Below, piece by piece: positions 1 to 7,491 of a stretch of 64,000 nucleotides of DNA. Source of the DNA: Francisella salimarina (GTDB taxonomy: Bacteria > Pseudomonadota > Gammaproteobacteria > Francisellales > Francisellaceae); the NCBI RefSeq assembly GCF_007923265.1, contig NZ_VOJA01000003.1, forward strand, positions 310,001 through 374,000, written 5' to 3'. Position numbers and translations under genes: made by a program. The notes under the pieces were generated by a model. The model saw only the letters and a list, made by a program, of their open reading frames with translations. It did no database searches and was not told the origin of the DNA. Position 1 is the first letter of the stretch; every line of letters begins with the position of its first letter.

Positions 1-2
1 AG

Positions 3-371
3 ATTTATCCTGGTATGAATAGTGATATGCTATCAGCTATTGTTGAGCAACCATTACAGGGATTAATTCTCAAGACTTATGGTTCTGGTAATATGATGAA
101 TGATCCAGAAATTTATACGACTCTCAAAAAGGCTAGTGATAAGGGAATTGTGATAGTGAACTGTACGCAGTGCTTGTATGGTAGTGTCAAAATGGCTACA
201 TACAAAGTCGCAAGAGGACTGATTGATGTTGGTGTGATCTCAGGTCGTGATATGACTGATGAAGCAGCATTTGCTAAGCTTTTTTATTTATTAGGTCAAT
301 CAAATATTTCTCTAAAAGAGATCAAGAGAGCTTTTGAAACTTCTTTGCATGGCGAAGTAACATTGTCATAG
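3..371 (+). CDS. ansA: L-asparaginase, type I (C-terminal part, cut by window edge)
   Basis: The frame is open to the left edge of the window and ends at 371. About 123 C-terminal residues are visible. They begin with IYPGMNSDML, followed by LKTYGSGN and a late NCTQC block, which match the C-terminal half of cytoplasmic type I asparaginases (L-asparagine to aspartate plus ammonia). The catalytic N-terminal threonine region lies outside the window, so activity cannot be judged. The internal ATG at 15 is not the true start. The next gene, a carbonic anhydrase, begins 88 bases later with its own candidate promoter. Confidence 0.82.
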   Translation: MYPGMNSDMLSAIVEQPLQGLILKTYGSGNMMNDPEIYTTLKKASDKGIVIVNCTQCLYGSVKMATYKVARGLIDVGVISGRDMTDEAAFAKLFYLLGQSNISLKEIKRAFETSLHGEVTLS

Positions 372-384
372 CAATTATAAAAAT

Positions 385-413
385 TTGTTTATTTTATAGT
401 ACTAATATAGTAT
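385..413 (+). promoter_or_regulatory. Candidate sigma70 promoter for the carbonic anhydrase gene
   Basis: TTGTTT at 385-390 and TAGTAT at 408-413 are separated by 17 bases. They lie about 45 bases upstream of the ATG at 460, which is preceded by an AAGGGG ribosome binding site. This is a sequence-pattern call only; AT-rich DNA gives such matches by chance. Confidence 0.4.
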
Positions 414-459
414 ATTGATACATGAAAAAAAATTCACTTATAAACAAGGGGACTAAACG

Positions 460-1164
460 ATGAGTAATATTTCTGAATTAATAAAAGGTAACAGAGCTTG
501 GGCTGAACAAATCAAAAAAACAAACCCTGAGTTCTTTGAAACACTATCAAAAGGTCAATCACCAGAGTATCTTTGGATAGGTTGTTCAGATAGTCGTGTA
601 CCTGCTAACCAAGTTTGTGGCTTGATACCAGGTGAGGTTTTTGTACATCGTAATGTTGCAAATGTTGTTTCGCTTACCGATTTAAATTGTTTATCAGTAT
701 TACAGTTTGCTATCGAAGTTTTAAAGGTCAAGAAAATCATAGTATGTGGTCACTATGCTTGTGGTGGTGTTGAAACTGTTGTTAAAGATAAGAGCTATGG
801 CTTGATTGATAATTGGTTGACATCTATCCATGAAGTCAAAGAGCAAAATAAAAAGTTTATTGAAGAGTCGTTAGCTTGTTACAAGAATAATGAAGACGAG
901 TACATGAAGAAAAAAGTAGATATGATGTGTGAGCTAAATGCACTCCACCAAGCTCTTAACCTATGTAAAACTACGGTTGTGAAAGATGCTTGGGCAAAAG
1001 GACTTAACTTCACTATTCATGCTTCTATATATGGTATTGGCGATGGTAAGCTGTATGAAATCGGTGGCGGTGTAGGCTCAAGAGCTGAGATGGATGCTAT
1101 GTATGCCGAGGCTATCGAATCTATCAAATCTAGATATTGTCAAACTCAATCTTGTTCATTGTAA
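460..1164 (+). CDS. can: Beta-class carbonic anhydrase
   Basis: A 234-residue protein that interconverts CO2 and bicarbonate in the cytoplasm. The beta-class zinc site is complete: Cys42, Asp44 and Arg46 in CSDSR, then His98 and Cys101 in GHYACGG. The length is typical of bacterial Can. The ATG is supported by an AAGGGG ribosome binding site about 8 bases upstream. It stands alone between the asparaginase and the restriction locus. Such enzymes supply bicarbonate for carboxylation reactions at ambient CO2; the role here is inferred from the family. Confidence 0.95.
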   Translation: MSNISELIKGNRAWAEQIKKTNPEFFETLSKGQSPEYLWIGCSDSRVPANQVCGLIPGEVFVHRNVANVVSLTDLNCLSVLQFAIEVLKVKKIIVCGHYACGGVETVVKDKSYGLIDNWLTSIHEVKEQNKKFIEESLACYKNNEDEYMKKKVDMMCELNALHQALNLCKTTVVKDAWAKGLNFTIHASIYGIGDGKLYEIGGGVGSRAEMDAMYAEAIESIKSRYCQTQSCSL

Positions 1165-1236
1165 TTCTTCTTTCTTATAGAAAAATCTTATCATTAATCA
1201 TATTATATAAAATATATGTGATTAAAAATCTCCTAA

Positions 1237-3585
1237 ATGTCATATTCAGAAGCAGATACCAAAGCCAAACTAATTACCCCCAAGCTTAGAGAAAGTGGTT
1301 GGGATGAGAGATATATTACTAGAGAGAAATATTATTTTACAGATGGGCGTAAACAAGCTGGTGGAGCCAGAGGCGAGAAAAAATATGTGGATTATCTACT
1401 TCGTTATCAAGATATAAATCTAGCTATAGTTGAAGCAAAGAAAGAAGGTGTAAACTATAAGCAAGGCTTACAGCAGGCTATTGAATATGGTAAGGCATTA
1501 GATGTTGAGTATGTTTACTCTACAAATGGGCATAATATCCTTGAGTATCATATCCCAACTGGGCAAAGCCAAGATATAGATGAGTTCCCAACTCCTAGAG
1601 AACTATTTGAGCGTAAATATCCAAATATTAATAAAGTTAGACAAAATGTAGTTACTCAAGAGTTTTTCTCGGATGGGACAAAGACACCACGCTATTATCA
1701 AAAGATAGCGGTACAAAAAACTATAGATGCTCTTAGTAGTGGGCAAGATAGAATATTACTGACTCTAGCGACTGGTACTGGTAAGACATATATAGCATTT
1801 CAGATAGCATATAGAGTGCTTGAGTCAAGATGGCGAAAAAACGATATAGGTAATAAAAAACCACGAATTTTATATCTAGCTGATAGAAATATCTTGATAG
1901 AGCAGGCTATGAATGAGTTTAATCCTATAGAGAATGATTGTAAAAGGTTACAAGGCGTATCAATTAAGAAAAACGGTGGTAAAGTGCCATTAAGTGGTAA
2001 TGTCTTTTTTGCTATATATCAAGCAGTTGCAGAGAATAAAAATCGCCAATATTTAGCTACAGATAGTGAAGATGACAGCCTAACAGCATACTATAAACAA
2101 TATCCAGCAGATTTCTTTGATTTGATAATTATAGATGAGTGTCATCGTGGTAGTGCCAATGATGATAGCTCGTGGCGTGATATTATTGAGTATTTCTCTA
2201 GTGCGGTACATCTAGGGCTGACAGCTACACCTAAAAGGGATGTCAATGGTGATACTTATAGCTACTTTGGAGATCCTATTTATGAGTACTCGCTCAAAGA
2301 TGGTATCAATGATGGTTTTTTGACTCCGTACAAGGTCAAACGCATTACAACAAATATTGATGAATATCGACCAAACACGCATGATAGTGTAGATGGAGAT
2401 TTGCCAAATAAAGTCTATGGTATCAGTGATTGGGAGAAAACTATCACAAGTCAACAACGCCATGAGCTAATTGCAAAGACTGTGTTAGACAATATTAACA
2501 AGATGGATAAGACTATCGTCTTTTGTAAAAATCAGCCTCATGCTCTCGAGCTAAAGTTAGCTATAGATAACTTTAAAAAAGTCAAAAATCCTGACTACTG
2601 CGTGCGTGTGACTTCTGATGAAGGGCAAATTGGTCGTGATTACCTTGAGCAGTTCCAAGATAATGACAAAGATATCCCTGTGATTTTGACATCATCAAAA
2701 ATGCTAACTACTGGTGTAGATGCTAAAAATGTCCGTAATATCGTCCTAACAGCTCCGATAGAGTCAATGATTGAGTTTAAGCAGATAATTGGGCGAGGTA
2801 CACGAACTTTTGAGGGTAAAGACTTCTTTACAATCCTAGATTTTGTCAAAGCTAGTGATAAGTTCTATGATAAAGATTGGGATGGTGCTGCTGATGTGGT
2901 TACAGATGTCAAAGCTGATGGCAAACCTAAAGAAGATACAAAAGAAATCAAAGAAATAGATCCTGTAGAGAATCTTAAAGATAATGAAGAACCTACCAAG
3001 CACGAGCCAATCAATATCACAATCAAAGGGCGTAAGCTTAAAGTACTAGATATAGAGACTAGTTATGTTGGTGTCGATGGGCGACCGATTGCAACGCAAG
3101 AATATCTTGAGCAATTAATCGGTGTACTAGGTAAATACTGCCAGCATAATGAGCAAGCTCTCAAAGATGCTTGGGCAAACCCTAAATATAGGCAAACACT
3201 ACTAGCTAAACTCGAAGAGATGCTAAGCTTTGGGCAGAATATTGACAATATCAAAGCGATATTTAAAGCTAAAGATAGTGATATCTATGATGTGCTAAAT
3301 CATCTAGTTTTTAGTAAAGATATTATCACTCGTCAGCAAAGGGCAGTTGCTGCAGAATCATCAGAGTTTATACAGCAGTTACAAAATGCTAAGGCGAGGG
3401 AGTTTCTACTCTTTGTCTTAGATAAGTATAAAAAAGATGGTGTAGTTGAACTAGAGCAAAAAAGACTACCGTCATTAGTTGAGTTAAGTGGTCTTGGGAC
3501 AGTTTCGGAGCTTGCCAATGATTTTGGTGGTATGGCACAGTTAAAAGAAAGCTATTTGCAGTTGCAAAGGGAGATTTATAGATAA
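1237..3585 (+). CDS. hsdR: Type I restriction enzyme, R (motor/nuclease) subunit HsdR
   Basis: A 782-residue DNA translocase/endonuclease subunit. The N-terminal nuclease domain shows a PD-(D/E)xK-like set (Asp52, then Glu66-Ala-Lys68). The SF2 helicase core has Walker A LATGTGKT near residue 180, DECH near 301, LTATPKRD, and motif VI IIGRGTRTFEGKDF. The C-terminal part is helical, as expected for HsdM contact. The protein is shorter than the roughly 1000-residue EcoKI-type subunits but similar to compact HsdR proteins. No inactivating change is visible. It opens an R-S-M locus and is followed by three hairpin repeats before hsdS, which may lower read-through. Confidence 0.93.
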   Translation: MSYSEADTKAKLITPKLRESGWDERYITREKYYFTDGRKQAGGARGEKKYVDYLLRYQDINLAIVEAKKEGVNYKQGLQQAIEYGKALDVEYVYSTNGHNILEYHIPTGQSQDIDEFPTPRELFERKYPNINKVRQNVVTQEFFSDGTKTPRYYQKIAVQKTIDALSSGQDRILLTLATGTGKTYIAFQIAYRVLESRWRKNDIGNKKPRILYLADRNILIEQAMNEFNPIENDCKRLQGVSIKKNGGKVPLSGNVFFAIYQAVAENKNRQYLATDSEDDSLTAYYKQYPADFFDLIIIDECHRGSANDDSSWRDIIEYFSSAVHLGLTATPKRDVNGDTYSYFGDPIYEYSLKDGINDGFLTPYKVKRITTNIDEYRPNTHDSVDGDLPNKVYGISDWEKTITSQQRHELIAKTVLDNINKMDKTIVFCKNQPHALELKLAIDNFKKVKNPDYCVRVTSDEGQIGRDYLEQFQDNDKDIPVILTSSKMLTTGVDAKNVRNIVLTAPIESMIEFKQIIGRGTRTFEGKDFFTILDFVKASDKFYDKDWDGAADVVTDVKADGKPKEDTKEIKEIDPVENLKDNEEPTKHEPINITIKGRKLKVLDIETSYVGVDGRPIATQEYLEQLIGVLGKYCQHNEQALKDAWANPKYRQTLLAKLEEMLSFGQNIDNIKAIFKAKDSDIYDVLNHLVFSKDIITRQQRAVAAESSEFIQQLQNAKAREFLLFVLDKYKKDGVVELEQKRLPSLVELSGLGTVSELANDFGGMAQLKESYLQLQREIYR

Positions 3586-3601
3586 ATTGATAGAATTTAT
3601 G

Positions 3602-3629
3602 GTAGGGGTCGAATCCATTTCGACCCTAA
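3602..3629 (+). repeat. REP-like hairpin A (GTAGGGG family, forward)
   Basis: GTAGGGG is followed by an 8-bp stem: GGGTCGAA (3606-3613), loop TCCAT, TTCGACCC (3619-3626). First of three alternating hairpins between hsdR and hsdS. Confidence 0.85.
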
Positions 3630-3659
3630 TTTAAAAAAATTTGGAATATGATTATAAAA

Positions 3660-3688
3660 GGGCAGATATAGAATCTGCCCGTACGACA
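3660..3688 (-). repeat. REP-like hairpin B (GTAGGGG family, reversed)
   Basis: GGGCAGAT (3660-3667), loop ATAGA and ATCTGCCC (3673-3680), followed by GTACGACA, so it is oriented opposite to hairpin A. Stem and loop recur in hairpin K inside the RAYT gene. The sequence after it (ACAAATT-ATA-AATTTGT) is a perfect dyad leading into hairpin C. Confidence 0.85.
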
Positions 3689-3714
3689 AATTATAAATTT
3701 GTAAAAAAAATATT

Positions 3715-3741
3715 GTAGGGGTTGGTTTTATACCAACCCAA
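3715..3741 (+). repeat. REP-like hairpin C (GTAGGGG family, forward)
   Basis: GTAGGGG at 3715-3721. The stem GGGTTGGT (3719-3726) pairs with ACCAACCC (3732-3739) across loop TTTAT. It lies 31 bases upstream of the hsdS start. Confidence 0.85.
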
Positions 3742-3771
3742 TATAAAAATGAACAAAACAAGAAAAACAAA

Positions 3772-5019
3772 ATGAGCGAATTATATAAATTGCCAGCAGG
3801 GTGGGAGTGGAAGAAGTTAGATGATGTTTGTAGCTTTGTTAGAGGACCATTTGGAGGGAGTCTAAAAAAGAATGAATTTACAAGTGATGGTTATGCAGTA
3901 TATGAGCAAAGTCATGCTATTTATAATTCTTTCAGTGATATTAGATATTATATTGATGCTAGAAAGTTTCAACAGATGCAAAGATTCAAAATTTTACCCA
4001 ATAGTATAATAATGAGTTGTTCAGGAACTATAGGTAAACTTTCAATAGTTCCAAACAATATTAAGAATGGAATTATAAATCAAGCATTATTGATGCTTAC
4101 TGTTAATAATTCTCTTTTAAATATCTACTTGAAATTGATGATGGAAAGTTCATTTTTTCAAAACTTATTAAGTCAAAACACTACTGGTGCAGCTATAAAA
4201 AATATTGCATCAGTTAAGGTTTTGAAAAACCTAAACATCCCCCTCCCACCACTAGCAGAACAAAAGCGAATAGTTGCCAAGCTAGATAGTCTTTTTGAGA
4301 AGATTGATAAGGCGATAGAGCTACACCAGCAAAATATTACAAATGCTAATACTCTAATGGCTAGCACTCTTGATAAGACTTTTAAAAAGTTGGAGGGGGA
4401 GTATGGAAATAAAACTTTATCTGATAGTGTAGAAAATCCTAAGAAAGATATTGTAGATGGACCATTTGGTTCTAATCTTAAGGCAACTGAATATATCCAA
4501 AAAGGAGTGCCTATTATTAGAATACAAAATATTCAGAGATTAGAATTCATAAATAAAGATATTAAATTTGTTTCAGAGGAAAAAGCAGAGTTTTTAAAAA
4601 GACACTCATTTATAGCTTCTGATATAGTTATAACAAAACTAGGAGAGCCTTTAGGTAAAAGCTGTATTGTACCTGATAATTTAGAGCGAGGTATAATTGT
4701 TGCTGATATTATTAGAGTAAGAGTAGATAGTTCTAAGTCTAAAAATAAATACATTATGTATGCTATAAATTCTGCTATTGCTATAAATCAGTTCTCAGAA
4801 AACTCGATGGGATCTACAAGGCAAAGAGTTAAACTATCTATTGTTAGAGACTTAAAAATCCCATTACCACCCCTAGCAATCCAACAACAAACCGTAGAGT
4901 ATTTGGATAGTATTGCCACAAAGGTTGATAAGATTAAGCAATTAAATGAGCAGAAATTAGAGAATTTAAAAGCATTAAAAGCCAGTATTTTAGATAAGGC
5001 ATTTCGTGGGGAGTTGTAG
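3772..5019 (+). CDS. hsdS: Type I restriction-modification specificity subunit HsdS
   Basis: A 415-residue DNA-recognition subunit that dictates the target sequence for both methylation and restriction. It has two variable target-recognition domains (about residues 5-155 and 205-355). Each is followed by a conserved helical repeat, NIPLPPLAEQKRIVAKLD and KIPLPPLAIQQQTVEYLD, then a coiled-coil spacer ending ALKASILDKAFRGEL. No premature stop or frameshift is seen. It is separated from hsdM by a repeat-rich gap and a RAYT transposase gene. The target sequence cannot be read from the protein by eye. Confidence 0.93.
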   Translation: MSELYKLPAGWEWKKLDDVCSFVRGPFGGSLKKNEFTSDGYAVYEQSHAIYNSFSDIRYYIDARKFQQMQRFKILPNSIIMSCSGTIGKLSIVPNNIKNGIINQALLMLTVNNSLLNIYLKLMMESSFFQNLLSQNTTGAAIKNIASVKVLKNLNIPLPPLAEQKRIVAKLDSLFEKIDKAIELHQQNITNANTLMASTLDKTFKKLEGEYGNKTLSDSVENPKKDIVDGPFGSNLKATEYIQKGVPIIRIQNIQRLEFINKDIKFVSEEKAEFLKRHSFIASDIVITKLGEPLGKSCIVPDNLERGIIVADIIRVRVDSSKSKNKYIMYAINSAIAINQFSENSMGSTRQRVKLSIVRDLKIPLPPLAIQQQTVEYLDSIATKVDKIKQLNEQKLENLKALKASILDKAFRGEL

Positions 5020-5030
5020 AACAAAAATTT

Positions 5031-5061
5031 GTCATACTACGGCACCGACCGTAGTATCCAT
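5031..5061 (+). repeat. Second-family palindrome D (GTCAT...ATCCAT type)
   Basis: ATACTACGG (5034-5042), loop CACCGA, CCGTAGTAT (5049-5057), flanked by GTC on the left and CCAT on the right. It forms an inverted pair with palindrome E. Confidence 0.75.
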
Positions 5062-5089
5062 AGACAAAATGATGATATAGGTATAAAAA

Positions 5090-5119
5090 ATGGATTCTAT
5101 GGTCAAGCCATAGAATGAC
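5090..5119 (-). repeat. Second-family palindrome E (inverted copy of D)
   Basis: ATTCTATGG (5094-5102), loop TCAAG, CCATAGAAT (5108-5116), then GAC. Its reverse complement has the same GTCAT...ATCCAT frame as D, with different but still complementary stem bases. Confidence 0.75.
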
Positions 5120-5130
5120 GATAATGTATT

Positions 5131-5158
5131 GTAGGGGTTGACCTGTGTGTCAACCCAT
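5131..5158 (+). repeat. REP-like hairpin F (GTAGGGG family, forward)
   Basis: GTAGGGG at 5131-5137. Stem GGGTTGAC (5135-5142), loop CTGTGT, GTCAACCC (5149-5156). Confidence 0.85.
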
Positions 5159-5188
5159 TATGAAATATAATCCATAATGTAAATAAAA

Positions 5189-5220
5189 TAGGGCTAACAC
5201 ATGGGTTAGCCCCTACGACA
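5189..5220 (-). repeat. REP-like hairpin G (GTAGGGG family, reversed)
   Basis: GGGCTAAC (5191-5198), loop ACATGG, GTTAGCCC (5205-5212), then CTACGACA. The tail ACGACAAATTAT repeats that of hairpin B. Confidence 0.85.
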
Positions 5221-5243
5221 AATTATGGGTTTGTGAAAATGTA

Positions 5244-5272
5244 TGGTAAGGGTCGTGCCTTGTGCCTACCCG
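5244..5272 (+). repeat. REP-like hairpin H (degenerate, forward)
   Basis: GGTAAGGGTCGTG...CCTACCCG keeps the family outline, but the two arms no longer pair fully (GGGT/ACCC pairs, the inner bases do not). It reads as a decayed or recombined copy. Confidence 0.6.
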
Positions 5273-5302
5273 TTTTATGATAGATTAAAATAATGGATAT
5301 AA

Positions 5303-5329
5303 GGGCAACCACAAGGGATTGCCCCTACA
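5303..5329 (-). repeat. REP-like hairpin I (GTAGGGG family, reversed)
   Basis: GGGCAA (5303-5308) pairs with TTGCCC (5319-5324), with one inner mismatch, followed by CCTACAA. It lies about 25 bases before the RAYT start. Confidence 0.75.
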
Positions 5330-5354
5330 ATAAAAAATAAAAATATTGGAATAT

Positions 5355-6065
5355 ATGACAAACCAAAATAACCAAACACAATATTTTAAAAATCGTAAAA
5401 ATTTACGGTTAAAATATTATGATTATTCATCGAATGGTGCATATTTTGTCACAATATGTGTCAATAATCGTGAATGTTTGTTTGGTGATATTATTGACGG
5501 TCAGATGTGTTTAAATGATGCAGGATTAATGATTGATGAAATTTATCGTGATTTAGAAAATAAATTTACAAATATTCAATGTGGTAAATATGTGGTTATG
5601 CCAAACCATTTTCATTGTGTAATTCATATTTGTAATGATATTAAATCAAATGTAGGGGTCAACCTATGTGTTGACCCTAATAATAAACATAACCCAATAA
5701 TGGGCGAACACGCAATTCAAAAAAAGGCAGATATAGAATCTGCCTCTACAAACAATCATGTAGGGGCAAACCCTTGTGGTTGCCCTAATGAAGGGTCGAC
5801 ACAAGACACGACCCCTACGACATTATCGGATATCATTGGTGCATTTAAATCATTGACAACCAACGCATACATCAACGGTGTTAAAACCAAAAATTGGCAA
5901 CCATTTGATAAACGCTTGTGGCAACGAAATTATTATGAACATATAATTAGAAATGAAAAATCATATAATGAAATTATAAAATATATCCAACTAAATCCTT
6001 TGAAATGGGAATTAGATGAATTAAACCCAAAATTTGAGAACAAAAATGCAATCAAAGATAAATAG
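5355..6065 (+). CDS. REP-associated tyrosine transposase (RAYT, Y1/IS200-like)
   Basis: A 236-residue HUH single-strand nuclease. The HUH motif is in MPNHFHCVIH, and the C-terminal catalytic-tyrosine block is YYEHIIRNEKSYNEIIKYIQLNP followed by KW; the enzyme type nicks and joins REP hairpins. Start ATG 5355 is preferred to TTG 5346. Residues about 100-156 are encoded by four hairpin repeats (J-M) inserted in frame, between the HUH motif and the conserved LSDIIGAFKS block. Without them the protein would be about 180 residues. The last 20 bases overlap the hsdM start, suggesting translational coupling. Family assignment is firm; activity is inferred. Confidence 0.88.
   Translation: MTNQNNQTQYFKNRKNLRLKYYDYSSNGAYFVTICVNNRECLFGDIIDGQMCLNDAGLMIDEIYRDLENKFTNIQCGKYVVMPNHFHCVIHICNDIKSNVGVNLCVDPNNKHNPIMGEHAIQKKADIESASTNNHVGANPCGCPNEGSTQDTTPTTLSDIIGAFKSLTTNAYINGVKTKNWQPFDKRLWQRNYYEHIIRNEKSYNEIIKYIQLNPLKWELDELNPKFENKNAIKDK
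5652..5679 (+). repeat. REP-like hairpin J inside the RAYT coding sequence (forward)
   Basis: GTAGGGG at 5652-5658. Stem GGGTCAAC (5656-5663), loop CTATGT, GTTGACCC (5670-5677). It is translated in frame as VGVNLCVDP. Confidence 0.85.
5726..5750 (-). repeat. REP-like hairpin K inside the RAYT coding sequence (reversed)
   Basis: GGCAGAT (5726-5732), loop ATAGA, ATCTGCC (5738-5744), then TCTAC. Stem and loop are the same as in hairpin B. Confidence 0.85.
5760..5787 (+). repeat. REP-like hairpin L inside the RAYT coding sequence (forward)
   Basis: GTAGGGG at 5760-5766. GGGCAAACC pairs with GGTTGCCC (5778-5785) with a one-base bulge. It is translated as VGANPCGCP. Confidence 0.8.
5793..5821 (-). 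repeat. REP-like hairpin M inside the RAYT coding sequence (reversed)
   Basis: GGGTCG (5793-5798) pairs with CGACCC (5809-5814); inner bases are imperfect. It is followed by CTACGACA, the reversed end of the family, and is translated as part of STQDTTPTT. Confidence 0.75.
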
Positions 6066-7491
6066 AATAACAGACATACTAAGACGAGATGACGGAATCA
6101 GCGGAGCGATGCACTATACTGAGCAAGTCAGCTGGATTCTTTTTTTGAAATTTTTGAATGATTATGAAAATGAAAAATCTCTAGAGGCAGAACTAATAGG
6201 TGAAGAGTACATATTTGTCTTAGATGAAAAATATCGCTGGAATACTTGGGCAGCTCCCAAAGGTGCAGATGGCAAGCTTGATGTTATCAATGCTGATAGC
6301 GGTGATGATTTACTAGAGTTTGTTAATAAAGAGCTTTTTCCATATCTGAAATTTTTTAAATCCATAGATGAAAATGTCAAAACTCTAAAATATAAAATAG
6401 GTGCAGTATTTGAGTATATAGATAACCGTGTAGCTAGTGGTCATACTTTGCGTGATGTTATCAATGAAATTGATGAGCTAAATTTTAATAAAAAAGAAGA
6501 CCTATACCAGCTATCGCAAATCTATGAAAACCTGCTTAAAGAAATGGGTTCTGATGGTGGTAATAGTGGTGAGTTCTACACTCCAAGACCACTAGTTAAG
6601 GCTATCGTAGATGTAGTTAATCCTCAAGCTGGGCAAACTGTCTATGATCCAGCGGCTGGGACTTGTGGCTTTTTGATAGATGCTTATGAGCATATGTATA
6701 GCAAAGAGCTATCAACTACACAACTTGCATTTCTTAATGAAGAGACTTTCTTTGGTAAAGAAAAAACACCTTTATCGTATGTAATGGGTGTGATGAATAT
6801 GATCCTACATGGCATTACATCGCCAAATATTAACAAGGCAAATACTCTTGTCAAAGATATTCGTAGTCTTGAGGAGAAAGATCGTTATGATATTATCCTC
6901 GCTAATCCACCATTTGGCGGCAAAGAAAAAGCAACTATTCAAACTAATTTCCCCATCAAATCAAACGCTACTGAGCTGCTATTTTTACAACATATTTACA
7001 AAAGCTTAAAGCTAGGTGGTAGATGTGGTGTAGTTGTGCCAGAAGGTGTGCTTTTCCAGACAAATAACGCGTTTAAAAATGTCAAAAAAGAGCTATTAGA
7101 AAACTATAATGTCCATACTATAGTTTCATTACCTGCTGGGGTATTTTTACCGTATAGTGGCGTTAAGACAAATGTGATTTTCTTTGATAGAGAGGGTAGC
7201 ACTACAGATATTTTCTATTATGAAATAACTCCACCGTACAAACTAACTAAAAATAAACCGATTCAGTTTGAGCATTTTGCAGAGTTTTTAGAAATTTGGC
7301 AATCTCGCAAGCTTACAGAAAATAGCTGGATAGTAAATGTTGCAGATATAAAAGATTATGATATATCAGCTAAAAACCCTAATAAAATTGAAACAATCGA
7401 ACATAAATCACCATTAGAATTAGTAAATGAAATCAAGCAAAATACTGCTGAGATAGATAAGCTAATAAACGAGATTGAGAGTATTCTATAA
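6046..7491 (+). CDS. hsdM: Type I DNA methyltransferase subunit HsdM
   Basis: An N6-adenine methyltransferase that works with HsdS. It has an N-terminal helical domain, then GEFYTPRPLVKAIVDVV, the SAM motif DPAAGTCGFL and catalytic motif NPPFGG. The ATG at 6046 (protein MQSKINRITDILRRDDG, 481 residues) fits the family better than the upstream TTG at 6034. That start lies inside the end of the RAYT gene (stop at 6065). No disruption is visible, so the system may be functional. The 3' end overlaps the stop of the convergent gene by 6 bases. Confidence 0.93.
   Translation: MQSKINRITDILRRDDGISGAMHYTEQVSWILFLKFLNDYENEKSLEAELIGEEYIFVLDEKYRWNTWAAPKGADGKLDVINADSGDDLLEFVNKELFPYLKFFKSIDENVKTLKYKIGAVFEYIDNRVASGHTLRDVINEIDELNFNKKEDLYQLSQIYENLLKEMGSDGGNSGEFYTPRPLVKAIVDVVNPQAGQTVYDPAAGTCGFLIDAYEHMYSKELSTTQLAFLNEETFFGKEKTPLSYVMGVMNMILHGITSPNINKANTLVKDIRSLEEKDRYDIILANPPFGGKEKATIQTNFPIKSNATELLFLQHIYKSLKLGGRCGVVVPEGVLFQTNNAFKNVKKELLENYNVHTIVSLPAGVFLPYSGVKTNVIFFDREGSTTDIFYYEITPPYKLTKNKPIQFEHFAEFLEIWQSRKLTENSWIVNVADIKDYDISAKNPNKIETIEHKSPLELVNEIKQNTAEIDKLINEIESIL

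Larger units (their letters stand above)
5020..5354. other. Non-coding repeat island between hsdS and the RAYT gene
   Basis: No gene is evident. The stretch consists of six hairpin repeats: a facing pair of one family (5031-5119), then four alternately oriented hairpins of the GTAGGGG family (5131-5330), separated by short AT-rich spacers. It looks like a hot spot for RAYT-mobilised palindromes and could attenuate transcription from hsdS into hsdM. Confidence 0.8.

Noticed and set aside
3772-5019. Phase-variable hsdS by inversion
   Set aside because: Only one hsdS is present and no inverted partial hsdS copy lies in the window.
3602-5330. CRISPR-like regular repeats between hsd genes
   Set aside because: The units are hairpins with alternating orientation and variable stems; there are no identical direct repeats with unique spacers and no cas gene nearby.
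6034-6045. TTG at 6034 as the hsdM start
   Set aside because: The ATG at 6046 gives a standard HsdM N-terminus (MQSKINRITDIL); TTG would add four residues without support.
5020-6065. Classical insertion sequence around the RAYT gene
   Set aside because: No terminal inverted repeats or target-site duplication bounding the gene were recognised; RAYTs are usually not flanked like IS elements.
6809-7009. Open frame inside hsdM on the same strand
   Set aside because: Overlaps the conserved methyltransferase motifs in another frame; no support for expression.
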